From: Pycnopodia helianthoides
Taxonomy: Eukaryota; Echinodermata; Asteroidea; Forcipulatida; Asteriidae
NCBI GenBank assembly: GCA_032158295.1
Contig: CM063246.1
Coordinates: forward strand, 22,086,135 to 22,150,134
Length of the DNA stretch: 64,000 nucleotides
Direction: 5' to 3'
Shown here piece after piece: positions 47,684 through 64,000 of the stretch; the stretch's first letter is position 1; each line of letters opens with the position of its first letter. The notes below the pieces were generated by a model. That model ran no database searches, was not told the origin of the DNA, and was given only the letters and a program-made list of their open reading frames with translations. Position numbers and translations under genes: made by a program.

Positions 47684-50600
47684 TCATCTTCCCAGTGGTA
47701 TTCTAAACTGTTTGCAGCCTACTTTACACCATATTTCACTGACTGATAATGGAAGGCTGGCTCTACAAAGCTTTCTGCATTCACTCTATTAAGAGAAAAA
47801 GAATTGAGAAAACTTTTGGGTCAAATCAGTCACTGCATTGAGATGTAACTACCCACTTTATTTTTCTTTAACAACGATAACAAATATCGCTGTGTTCGAA
47901 AAACTATCAATAAGGTTGGCAGGATAAGATGTGGGGATAAAAATTTACTGGACTTACCTGAATCCTGGTCATGTCTCTGTCAACAAGAAACTTTTGGTAG
48001 TCACCAAGGCACCAACCGAAACTGACATGAAATGACGGATTCTAAAAATGGAAAAAGGAAACAGAATTAGACCCAGCAATTGGAGCATCTTAGAAGAAAT
48101 CTAAAGGGACCAGGTTCCACTTAAACCGTCATTCTTTTGAAAATGTTTTCAGCCCAATTCATCTTGAATACCAAATGTGCAAAACAGGCGCATGCCAAGA
48201 ATAACACAAAGCTGTGAATAATTTAATATTTACTTTTATTATTTGTTCAATATGCTTTGTTATAAAAAACACCATTTATTTGATACAGCAATTTAAAACA
48301 TAAACCAATTTAACAGAAATATCACAAGTGCAAATAAAACACTTTGAAGATAAGGGTTTGATGATTTCTGGCAGTATTCTGATGTTTTTTTCGTACCTCG
48401 TAATAAACAGGAAGAGAGAATTCTTGCAAGCAGACATCGATTATCTTCACTAGATTCAACATCTCTTGGTGTCCATGGTTGGCTTTCAAACCAATGAACG
48501 ACCTATGTTTTGCAAAGAAAAGAAGTGGAATGAATAGAAATAATTTAGTAACTTGTACACAGAGAATTTAACCACTTTTTCAGTGAAGTTTCTTGTCCCT
48601 CATAGGAGAGTACAGATAGACACAAGTTCCCACAACAGCTGTCAATAAAAAAGGTTCCTTTCAGAAAACAGGTCCGTCTTCTACAAACCCCTTGCACTGA
48701 TGTTTGAAATACGGGCACTGTCTGCCTTTTGGGGAATCAAACTGCATGTAAGGAGTCCTTCCAACTGAGCGTGTGTCGCCAAAAGAGTTGGAAGGTGCAA
48801 AGCGAACCTGGTTAAATGGGAATACACTGTAGGTTCCGACATCGACACCTGTGAATGCGGAGAGCGGCAGACCATGGATTATCTCCTTAACCTGCCCCTA
48901 CTTCCATCAGCAACTACTACTGATGACCTGGCTGAGGCTACCCACACTGCCCTTCAGTGTGCCAAATACTGGAGGGATAGCGTTTGAGCAGCCAAGAAGA
49001 AGTCAAAAAAGTGCCCTGCACAGCAACACATGGGGGAATCCGACTCTCACAATGGTGCAACCAAGGTTAACTAAGCAACCCCTCAGGAATAGAACTAACA
49101 ACAGGAACCTTGTGGTAGTTGTTTTGAGCACAACCTGCATTTTCCATAGTTTGCTGTGGTGCCCCTTCAAAAGTTCCAATATTACATATCCCTCACAGAA
49201 GTGCCCTTTATACCAGAGGTAAATGTGTGTGCCCCTTCAAAGACAAAGGGCAAGACTAACCTGGTTCTCTCGTCATTGGCATAAAACTCAACGTCGTCAA
49301 AGCAGTAGGTGAACCCTTCAAAGGAATCCAGTCGCTGGCGTATTGAATCAACAAACGGATCAATCCATTGGTACTGGAGGGTCACTGTCCTCGATAAACT
49401 CATATGGAGGTCAGCCATTGGTTCCATGTCAACACTAGAGGGCATGATGCTGAGAAGCTCCTCCATGATGATTTTGAGTTGCTCCGTTAGTTGAACTGTA
49501 TCATAAAGACAAACTATATGGATTAAGTCTTTATTTCTCCTGACTGCCCCCCCCTTCATAGACACGTCCCCTCCCCTTTCACCCTACCTAACATTTTCTA
49601 ACTACAATGAAGCACCCTACCTAACATTTTCTTACTACGATGAAGCACCCTACCTAACATTTTCTTACCACGATGAAGCACTAAGTGAGTTAACAATAAG
49701 TTCAGCCTTGATTTCCAGGCTATGTGATTTCTTTTCTTATTAAACCTAACCTCAGCCACCTGATGAATGCGATGCGAATGCCCAGCCGCAACCCCAGCCC
49801 GACTCATAACTAGCTCACCATACTCTCACCATGCGTTCAAGTAGCAGTAGCTCAAACCCCTCCCCGCCCCCACTCATACACCACTTGCGCCCACACACAG
49901 CATGCGCCCACAGTCCTAGAACGTGAGCCTATTTTTTATATATTTTTTTATGAGATATCGGGTAACTCACAAGGCCGAACGGCCACTCAAGGTGAGGGCT
50001 ACACTTAACTGATTTGGGCTGTTGACCCAAATCAACTGACACCAGAGGCACGTTGCCACCTACTCCTGGGGCTGAAACAGGGTTACCCCCTTCACAGTCC
50101 ATAAGAATGTAGGCATGGGTATCGTCCACTGGGAGCCTGGCTGGTAGAGCAGAATGCACTACCTTCCCAACTTTTTACGAAGCAATTATGGTTAAGTGCC
50201 TTGCTCAAGGGCACAAGTGTCATGACCGGGATTCGGCAATGTCACACAGGGCATCTTACAGGAAACCAGTTCCAGGCAATCTCCAAGAAGAAAAAACATT
50301 CACATGTTAATTTCTGCATACTTTTCTTGGGATAGTAAGATGCTTCAGAAACATTGAAGTAAACAGGCGATGCTGAGGTTACAACAGGCAGGGAAAAATT
50401 GATACATATCAAACAAAAATCAGTTTATGGTATGACATCTATAATAATTTTCTTTGCATACCTGGAATGTACACCAATGTAGCCCAATTTCCAGCAACAT
50501 GCTCAAATGACCTGAGTCTGCCACCATGCATGCAGGCGTTGCTTTTTCCTTCAGCAAGATCAGATGACTGGCCAAACATACCAAGTATTTCTGATGGAAC

Positions 50601-52400
50601 TGAAGGTAAAGCCGGTCTGTAACATCGAAAATTCACAAAATATGACTCAATATAACAATGTCTTTTTCTACAAAAATACTCAGAGGGCAAAATCTGTAAA
50701 ATCCAGTACCCCTAAAATACCTTCAAATTCAATATGAGCACCTACAGTAGGTGCCCCCCTCCCTACAATGAAATTTCGACAGATTGTTTACATATTTGTT
50801 ATTAAAAACAATATTACTCCAGCGATCGTAATCGAAAGTCTCAGTGCAGTTAATTGGACATTAGGTTAGCAATTGCTAATACAAACCTTTTCTCTATTTT
50901 CTGATGTTGAACAGCATTCTTACTCTGAGCACGATCTATAAAATAAAGAAGACAACAATTTATCATCACTGAAGATAAGCCGGAATAGAGCTGTTAAAAC
51001 ATGTCTTGTTACTCTTCCATGTCCTATCACTTGTTCGATTGTCTATAAATCTTCACAACTTTCATAGACATGTTTGAACAGCCCCAACTTGACAATGGCA
51101 CCAACTATAGTTGGGACTGGTCCCAACTTGAGTGTTAAAGTTGGGGTGGAAATTGTACAGGGTACCAGTGGGGCAAGCAGGTGAGCTCTTTACATCTGCA
51201 GGTTGTGTGTGTGTGTGTCAGCAGAATCTCAGAAAAATTACACTTTTATATTTTGAATCAATAAATTGTTGGATTTGTTTTCAGTGTTATGTAAAAGAGG
51301 TCTTTCTTGTTCTTAAAAAAAGGAACACTTTTTCAGGGTGAATAAGGTGGAATATGCTATTCCTGTGACCTCCTTTTTACTTTAAGTTTTTTTTTAATGA
51401 AAAGGTTGGCCACAAAGGTATTTAAAACGACAAAATTCACTCTCATCTACTATTCTAAAGCCTAGACTTGGCTCACAACCTACATAACGAACAAGTTGAG
51501 GAGGGGGAGCTTCATGCCCTCATGTCACAGTCCCCACGAATGCCACGATTGATCACGGTTATCACTTTTGCGGAGGCCATCCTGTACAGTACAGCCTGTA
51601 CTGTAGAGTTCTATGGGCGTTCCCAACTATAGTTGGGACGCCCACACTGTAACACTCAAGTTGGGACTGGTCCCAACTATAGTTGGGACGATTCTCAAGT
51701 TGGGACGGAACAGAATGATGACTCTGCCCAGCAGCCACAACTTCGTGTCTGTAAAACTCACGTTTGAAGTTGGCTCATTTTACAAGCTTCTGTTTTGGAG
51801 ACTGCTTTTGACATTTTAAAGCCAAATTGCCCCTGATTTCTACAATCACACAGAACTGTCAATATTTAAAAAAAATAAAAAAACCCATAAAAACCACCCA
51901 AAACCAACGACTTATTAATTCAAAAACTACATTTTGTGCACTTATACCACACAGGCATTCGTAAAAAGTTTGCAATGGCCAAGGCTAAACAACCTCAATT
52001 CCCTTTTTGTTCAATAAAACTTGGTGAAAATGTTAACCAAGTTAATAGCAATTGAATTTAATAACAATGTATCAAAAATGCTCACAAAAACGAAAGAATG
52101 CATCATTTTTTGAAAACAGTGACTCATAAATGAATACGTCAATTTAACATGCGTGGAATAATTACGACCAAATTTTCAAATTTAATTCATAAACCCAAGA
52201 AGAAGAACTCAGCTGTAGAGTAACAGTCTTTTTATTGAATATACAGCAACTACATGTGCGTAGTCCTTTCGAATAATGACACTGTTTTCCTTCCTCCACG
52301 GTTCAACAGACATACCTTTGACATTGTGTACATCCAGTTCTTCGACTTCAGATTCACTTGAACTACTCTCATAACCTTGAAGAGCTTGTAGAGCTGACAT
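47684..52400 (-). CDS. USB1: USB1, U6 snRNA 3'-5' exoribonuclease/phosphodiesterase
   Basis: Nuclear 2H-phosphodiesterase that trims the oligo(U) tail of U6 snRNA to stabilise it for splicing. Reverse-strand exons: 52400-52316, 50935-50887, 50616-50462, 49495-49261, 48502-48397, 48041-47958, 47785-47684. Borders are gt/ag, frame is kept throughout, giving 271 residues (human about 265). The N-terminus is Ser/Glu-rich and low complexity (GYESSSSESEVEE), as in vertebrates. Then come HGGRLRSF and GNWATLVYIP, the first catalytic HMS (residues 127-129, LHMSLSRTV) and the second HVS (215-217, FHVSFGWCLGD). The C-terminal CKxGxKxFxIPL block matches the family end. Both catalytic histidines and serines are intact, so the enzyme should be active. 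A donor-like CAG|gtaaga lies 7 bases past the stop, so a 3' UTR intron is possible. The gene faces the transporter tail to tail. Confidence 0.94.
48775..48990 (+). pseudogene. LINE reverse-transcriptase C-terminal remnant in USB1 intron 4
   Basis: One forward frame from about 48799 reads GRCKANLVKW, then CECGERQTMDYLL, then DLAEATHTALQCAKYWRDS and a stop. This matches the cysteine-rich tail (CxCG…QTMDH-like) found after the reverse transcriptase of several non-LTR retrotransposons. The upstream part is interrupted by stops and only the 3' end remains. It is antisense to USB1. Confidence 0.6.
49584..49683. repeat. ~34-bp minisatellite, three units, in USB1 intron 3
   Basis: The unit cctacctaacattttcttac then tacgatgaagcac is repeated three times with few changes. 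No further significance is seen. Confidence 0.85.
49945..50240 (-). mobile_element. SINE-like repeat in USB1 intron 3
   Basis: On the reverse strand the sequence cgaatcccggtcatgacact then cccttgagcaaggcactt resembles the B box and core of the SINE at 42128-42430. It is followed by a longer unrelated body with aaccctgtttcagccccagg. The tRNA-like head is incomplete. Boundaries are approximate. Confidence 0.5.
51085..51710. mobile_element. MITE with composite palindromic ends in USB1 intron 1
   Basis: A perfect 37-bp inverted repeat (51101-51137 against 51650-51686) bounds ~510 bp. Each 37-mer is itself built of two palindromes, CCAACTATAGTTGG and TTGGGACTGGTCCCAA (the latter imperfect at its centre), followed by a ttgagtgtta arm. 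Extra copies of the ttggga motif lie just outside. The interior has no coding frame. Confidence 0.75.
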
Positions 52401-54545
52401 TACAACAGGTTTTTTCCAGTCACCAGTGTTTATAATTGTACTTGTAGTATTTGGTGTCTGGTGTCTTTGAATGGTCTAGAATTAGAAAACAAAACTCACA
52501 TGTGTAACAAGTTTTGAACTTTAATTATGGCAACTAAAAAGAACTAAAGTAGCTAGCCCACAGGTTGGACTCCTCCGTTGCTACGGACACTGACGTCCTG
52601 TACCACTACCAGGGCTATAAAGTGAAAGTATATGATTATGATTCGTCATGAAGTAACAAGTACTGCATTGCTTTATTAAAGCATTGCAACTCATGAACTA
52701 GACTGAACAAACATGACAAACGTTACCCAAACGGACCGAGCGATAAACTAGTTTATCGCCAGTTAATCGTCAATTCACCATCGAATTGAAATCTGCATTA
52801 AATTTGGAATGCAACATACTTTTGCACTCGCCAAAGTTGAATCTCCGAAACTTTCTACGAACTGAGGAAGAAATAGAAATGAAGCAAAAGCACATTTTTA
52901 GCAGACGATAACAGTAACCCTTTTTCTACAGGTTTGATAGCCACGTTCAATAATTAACTTTTTTAAATTTTTATTTAAACATTTCAAAAATGTATTGATT
53001 ACATTTTCAAAAGTGTTGAAAATAATTATAATACTCTCAAAATTGTTTAGATGAAACACAAACACATTTTTAGTAATTAAATAAATATCTTCTGACACAA
53101 AATAAGTTTGAGACGGGGGGGGGGGGGAACAAAACAAAAACCTGTTCTACACAAGTGTAGTGCGACCTCTGTTGTTCATAATAGTTTATTACCATGAAAT
53201 AACAAAATTCAGCATCTTACAAACAGTAACGCGACCTCTGCTGTTCATTATAGTCCATTACTTCCACCCCTGGACGCGGCGGACAGAACGGGGTGCACTA
53301 ATGCATTATGAATCGAAAGTGGCTGCCATTATTGAAATTAGATTATATTACTCATATCAGTGCGCAGATCAGCTGACCCAATTTGGCCACAGAGGGTTCA
53401 CGGTCACATTTTCATCCGCTGCTAGCATCAAGCAGAGTATTCCCACTAATTGGCTGTCATTGAGTATAATGCAGATTGTGCACTGGAGTGGCTTTCAGGA
53501 TTTCTTAGGCCGAGGGGGAAGGATGGCTTTTTGCTGATGATTTCGTTGAGGAGATTATTTAGACTGCAAAATAAAAGGGGGACAATGCAAATTTAGAAGC
53601 CGGCTAATCTTTGTCAGTGAACATTATTATTGCTAAAAGAATATGCATTTTGTTAAGGGGCAATAGAGGCATTTAGCATAAAGGTTTTCTTCAACTTGTT
53701 TTTTTAGCGTTTTCGGCCGAGTGGGCCAGACTTATGTCTTCCACTATGATATGTATAATGACAATTAAAGGTAGAATATAAAAACAAAGTTCTTCTGACT
53801 GTTAATACAACTCTCTATTTGTTATGGATAACGATCGTTTACTTTTATCAGAAGTGGTGATCAGTTGAATAGGTTAGTCTTTGTCCGCCACTGCACTCAG
53901 TTGCTCAGTGTGGGTCTCACACAAACAAAATTATTCGTTACTTTTTTCAAAAGGGAAAGATTTATACTAATTATTTCTTTGAATTAAAAAAACAAACGCT
54001 GAAGTAAATAAGCTCACTGGTGTCTGTGTGCGCGCAGAGATGCCATCATTTGCATCTTGTTATCAGTGATATTTTGTACAATAATCATGAAGTATTTAGA
54101 ATTACATTCAACATGTAAAAGTGAAAAAGATTCCATAATCAGGTATAAATTTTCGAATTTGTTTATAAAAACACGAAAAGATTAGTTTTCAAAACGAGGA
54201 AAGATAGTTTCGAAAAGGATGCCCCTTTTATGGGATTCGAGGACACCGACATTTCAAGTTGCACTTTTCTGGCAGTGTGGAAATAATTATCGGGCTTCAT
54301 CGGAACCGGATGGCTCTCACACGGTTCTTACACGGAACAGTTCCACCGGAACTACTGCATGACTGGCTAGGTTCACGTGATCACACAATAATGATGTAAT
54401 ATTACGTAACACATGTCAAATTTACTCGCAGGGAACTTTTGTGTGTAATGATCATCGTGAATGAGCTAATGCTTATGTTAACATGTAATGTTGTGCGTCC
54501 ATTGTACTATAGGATTGTAATTAATGATCTGTGCTTATAGAGGGT
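52401..54545. other. Intergenic region between divergent USB1 and calmodulin
   Basis: The side adjoining 52400 is the likely USB1 promoter by position. A short duplicated motif (gcgacctctg then tgttcat) occurs near 53161 and 53231, and a G run lies at 53116-53127. Open frames at 52898-53137 and 53160-53537 have no recognisable content. Confidence 0.4.
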
Positions 54546-54547
54546 TG

Positions 54548-55722
54548 TTTATAGAGGAAGAGTGAAAGAGTGAAATCATATGTACATGTAGCCGCGTGTG
54601 CAGTCAAGTCGAGGGATGAGACCAGCGTAACCACAAAAAACATCTTGATCGTATTCGATATCGTATTTGCATCATATAGAAAGATTTGGAAAGAAAGTAA
54701 TAAGACCGGAAACGCACTCATAATGTTCAAAAAGCTTGAAGCTTTGTCAGATATGAATTAAGCTTCTCACCGTGTCGAGTGAGAATCATTAACACCAGCT
54801 TTAAAATACATTTGAGGTTTCATGTGCAGTTTTTTGTTGGTGGGGAAATAAAGGGCAAAGCCACAAGGACAAAAAAGCTAGGTGTGTGAGGGGTGGGATG
54901 ATGGGAGGGGGCAGAACGGAAAGGAACGAGGGTTTGAGAGAAAGGAGACTGTGTGCCTAGGCGCTATACCAATACATTTTTTATAGAAATTTCTCTCTTC
55001 CCCCTCTTTTGAACCCACCCCTCTTTTTTTAAGGACGCATGCAAACGTCTAAGAAAGCGTCTGTTTTAACCATCGGCTGTTGACTGTTAAAAGACAGATA
55101 CCTTTGTCCCCCACTAAAACATCCAAACAGTCATAGGATGGTTGATTTATACCAAGGACCGCACCAAAGCGATGTGACACAACACTTCTCTATCCCTTTT
55201 CTTTCGTTGGCTACCGCAGGAAACAGTTTCAAGTTTCCCGCACTCACATAAACTCTCTTAAAGGAACATTACAGAATTGGTAAGAAAAAAACTTGTAAAT
55301 ATACTTTTTGATCACAGATTTACATAAAACTTACACGGTCTAATGATGATGATAGTAGAAAACATCCCTTGAAATATTTCTGTCTAAAATGCCATATGTG
55401 ATGAGAAATGAATAAACTGATTTCCTTTTTTTTTCTTTAAAAAGCACATGACGCCTCAAACGTTTTTTAAATCTGGTATTAATACATGATTCTCACTCGA
55501 CACGGTGAGACTGAGCTTCATAACTGACAAAGCTTTTTGAACATTATGAGTGCCTTTCCGATCTTATTACTTTCTTTGCATGTCCTTGATAAAAGAATAG
55601 GATGCATCATTCATATCGGATACCAGCAAGATGTTTTTCGTGGTCACACTGTTCTCATCCCTTGCTTTGATTGCTTACACACGGCTAGGCTACACGTATG
55701 ATTTCACCCTTCCCTTTATAAA
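54548..55722. repeat. Inverted repeat (~240-bp arms) upstream of calmodulin 1
   Basis: Arms at about 54548-54797 and 55488-55722 are inverse copies, sharing ctcactcgacacggtgaga, gaacattatgagtgc and catgatttcac-type motifs with several indels. The loop is ~690 bp. A small frame beginning MFFVVTL survives in both arms and diverges after about 30 codons; I do not call it a gene. It may be the ends of a non-autonomous element. Confidence 0.7.
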
Positions 55723-55942
55723 CATTACAATGACAAGGTCGCCTAGCACACCCCATACCGTCCAGTCTATGATGTCACTACACATAGTCCACCAAAATGC
55801 GCATTGCGCATTTTGCCATAGGGACATGCAGTAACCGTGAACATTTTAATTCGCCTTGTCACTCCTTTCCATCGAATCCGCGGTAACAAACCGTTGTCAA
55901 ACTTGCTACATTCATCGCCAGTGAAACAAGCACAAATTAAAC

Positions 55943-58737
<2,795 letters not shown>

Positions 58738-59730
58738 ACGGCTACGCATCGAATTCCACGCAGACTTTCCACGGAGTTTTCCATTTGACGAGACTTTAAT
58801 ATCCAGGCTATAGTGTTGCTGTCATGAATAAAACTACCTGACAAAATTCACTTCGCAGACCTCATCAGTACTCTATTTGGTCTTAGTGAGACGTGGATGA
58901 AGCCATTATTTGTTTCCATACATCTCGTTTTTCAGGGTTTACTTTCTGTTAAAATTCGTGTTAGGGCTTCACCGTTCCTAAATGTTGGCCTACCCAAAGT
59001 GCACAATAAGGTTTCACAATGAACGGTTTCTCTGGAAATGGATTTGAAGCAATACTGGCAATAGTATGCAATCGAGCATACGACAAGTCTTTGATTTTTG
59101 TTTTCATGTGTACAAAATAACACTATCGAAATATAAAGTGGTTTAAGAACCAGACCAAAATAAGATGCCAAAGTTATAAACCTTGGTGGTACTTTAATTC
59201 TTAAGAAGGTAAAAAGAGACGATTATGTTCAAGTGCAGTGTACTCTATATGTTTTGAATAAAGTTATTATTATTACTGAAAAAGGTATGTTTGAAATTGT
59301 GTTTAGAATACAATGCGTTTGAATGACTTCTCGCCGGGCATGTAGATCTGACCATCGTATAGTTGATCTGCAATTATTGAATTATATATGTCATGAGCAT
59401 GTCTGACATATGGTACCGCCCCATTCCTTGTCTCCCACGCCCATTATACACATAATGGCTTGGTGAAAATCAATCGGCGTCCTTGAATTCCATCCCATGA
59501 TTCCCTGCGATCTGATGACGTAATATTACGTAAGATCTGCAGAGACAAGTTCATCCTTGCCAATATGAACCAAAAAAAAATAAAAAATCGAAATGCGCAT
59601 TGCGTCTGCTGTGTATTCTCCACGAGCTGCAAAACGGGCAATCGGCTTCTCCACTTTGACAGTTGATTAATAATCTTGCGTGTCAAACAAACATCAAAGT
59701 TCCAGCCTGCTCAAATCTTTCTGCTCAGAC
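58738..59730 (+). other. Calmodulin 1 3' UTR and spacer to calmodulin 2
   Basis: Contains polyadenylation signals at 58827 and 59257 and then about 450 bp of spacer that should hold the promoter and 5' UTR of the next gene. The sequence gacgtaatattacgtaa at about 59516-59532 contains an almost perfect palindrome, TTACGTAATATTACGTAA-like. No coding frame recognised. Confidence 0.4.
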
Positions 59731-63861
<4,131 letters not shown>

Positions 63862-64000
63862 GTCAGCAAAAAGTATGAAAGACTTTAAAATAGAGGCAAG
63901 GGCATGCCACGGTTGGGGCGAGCTCTTCCCATAAGTTGCTTGTTTAACCGCCGCCGTTTCGATCATGTGTGCGTTGGAAATAAAAAGAAAAAATAAAGCA

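Noticed and set aside
48851..49222. 123-residue forward frame inside USB1 intron 4
   Set aside because: It is in a different frame from the LINE-derived cysteine-rich tail and has no recognisable content.
49182..49565. 127-residue USB1-like frame taken as a complete gene
   Set aside because: Only 49261-49495 is coding (exon 4); the rest is intron readthrough at both ends.

Overview
This window is nuclear DNA from an invertebrate animal. Its genes are split by GT-AG introns, intergenic space is long, and interspersed repeats, microsatellites and fold-back elements are abundant. The protein set (one vertebrate-like HSF, a 20-coding-exon NPC1L1-like sterol transporter, USB1, tandem calmodulins) together with the SINE and MITE types fits a deuterostome invertebrate. 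An echinoderm such as a sea star is my best guess. That is an inference from general resemblance; no species-diagnostic marker was tested.

Layout. (1) 1-14.0 kb holds no gene I can support. It is dominated by a ~600-bp repeat family carrying an exon-like block with splice-like borders: two forward copies on the left (351-429, 1809-1915) and a mostly reverse-strand array on the right (about 8.4-14.0 kb). Between them lies a ~5.3-kb near-identical inverted duplication (2578-7890) with a triplicated spacer. hAT-type MITEs and a fold-back insertion interrupt the region. (2) 14-19 kb is intergenic with MITE remnants. (3) 18,977-25,765 (+): heat-shock factor, 11 coding exons, 516 residues reconstructed. 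(4) 28-31.7 kb is intergenic with GT microsatellites inside a duplicated segment. (5) 31,774-44,677 (+): NPC1L1-like sterol transporter, 20 coding exons, 1375 residues reconstructed. (6) 47,684-52,400 (-): USB1, 7 coding exons, 271 residues, convergent with the transporter. (7) 55,943-58,737 (+): calmodulin, 6 exons, 149 residues. (8) 59,731-63,861 (+, runs off the window): a second, more diverged calmodulin, first four exons only.

All exon chains were joined by hand, and every junction keeps the reading frame. The genes belong to different housekeeping pathways (stress transcription, sterol transport, U6 snRNA 3'-end processing, Ca2+ signalling). The only evident functional link is the tandem calmodulin pair, where exon 3 looks homogenised while exons 2 and 4 have diverged.

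The best candidates for something undescribed are the exon-like array around the giant palindrome, a 49-bp-arm hairpin in a calmodulin intron, a composite-palindrome MITE in a USB1 intron, and a tandemly amplified exon fragment in the transporter gene.
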